Source: an uncultured Ruminococcus sp. | GTDB lineage: Bacteria > Bacillota > Clostridia > Oscillospirales > CAG-272 | Reading direction: 5' to 3' | NCBI GenBank assembly: GCA_902782785.1 | Contig: CACZOH010000294.1 | Span: 1 to 13,728 of the forward strand | Length of the DNA: 13,728 nt | Shown: positions 13,531 through 13,728 of the stretch, one piece after another | How the letters are laid out: each line of letters starts with the position of its first letter | Numbering within the stretch: position 1 is the stretch's first letter | Made by a program: the position numbers and the translations under genes | The notes under the pieces: model-generated | What the model was told of the DNA's origin: nothing | The model's input: the letters and a program-made list of their open reading frames with translations, nothing else | The model's database searches: none

Positions 13531-13728
13531 TATTTCTCAAATTCTATATACGCGGTGTTTTTGTACGTTTTGCCCTCGGGGTACAGCTCTATACCGAGGC
13601 ACGCGCCGTCTATCAGGCCGGACGTGACGGTAAGCCCTGCCTCACTGTACCACAGCGTCAGATCGCCGTGCTTATACTGTCCGTTCATCTCGCTTATCTG
13701 CTCTTCCGTGAAGCCCATTTTCTTCAAC
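13530..13728 (-). CDS. C-terminal end of a protein sharing the terminal domain of the 909-residue protein (5' end outside window)
   Basis: The minus-strand frame is open from the right edge of the window to TAA at 13532-13530, with 65 residues visible. It reads LKKMGFTEEQISEMNG..., closely parallel to ALVQMGFSEEQITALEG in the last 65 residues of the neighbouring 909-residue product. Both then have a beta-hairpin (DLTLWYSEAGLTVTS against FEISYINNNLNITYL), a G.E/I segment and a final YIEFEK or YIEIERQ. They are therefore paralogous C-terminal domains of about the same length, both placed at the extreme end of the protein. The TTG at 13727 is not a credible start, because the shared domain continues upstream in the paralogue. 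A strong terminator follows about 60 bases after the stop. Whether this gene also has a membrane helix or its own sigma partner lies outside the window. Confidence 0.8.
   Translation of the reverse strand, partial: LKKMGFTEEQISEMNGQYKHGDLTLWYSEAGLTVTSGLIDGACLGIELYPEGKTYKNTAYIEFEK

Overview
The window looks like part of the genome of an uncultured, probably gut-associated Clostridia-type bacterium (Bacillota). The reasons are near-consensus sigma-A promoters with 17-base spacers, strong AGGAGG-type ribosome binding sites, TTG and GTG starts, U-tailed hairpin terminators, a cysE-cysS pair, and proteins that look familiar mainly from gut Clostridia. This is inferred from style; there is no rRNA or other taxonomic marker.

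Layout. (A) 1-753, plus strand: the 3' part of a membrane-anchored protein of unknown function. (B) 754-928, between convergent genes: two terminators flank an array of four different short palindromes separated by identical 7-base ATTTCAC spacers. (C) 929-9594, minus strand: a tightly packed run transcribed from a clear promoter at 9636-9664. Its order is cysE (TTG start), cysS (4-base overlap), a GH28-like beta-helix protein (3-base gap), a secreted lectin/Ig-like membrane-anchored protein (TTG start, 13-base gap) and a GH99-like lipoprotein (12-base gap). A small DUF6935-like gene follows with its own promoter at 1507-1535. (D) 9762-9983, plus strand: a possible 73-residue cysteine-rich one-pass membrane protein, divergent from cysE. 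(E) 10110-13319, minus strand: an ECF-type sigma factor followed 12 bases later by a 909-residue one-pass membrane protein with three copies of an extracellular repeat. The pair is driven by a perfect TTGACA-17-TATAAT promoter. (F) 13438-13529: a terminator and two further hairpins, one resembling dispersed palindromic repeats. (G) 13530-13728, minus strand: the 3' end of a gene whose product has the same C-terminal domain as the 909-residue protein.

How the genes fit together. Serine acetyltransferase and cysteinyl-tRNA synthetase (cysteine supply and charging) sit at the head of what appears to be one transcript with three carbohydrate-related genes, an unusual pairing. The sigma factor and the 909-residue protein have the arrangement of a sigma/membrane-regulator module, so the latter may be an unrecognised anti-sigma factor or envelope sensor. 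The most unexplained DNA-level structure is the ATTTCAC-palindrome array.
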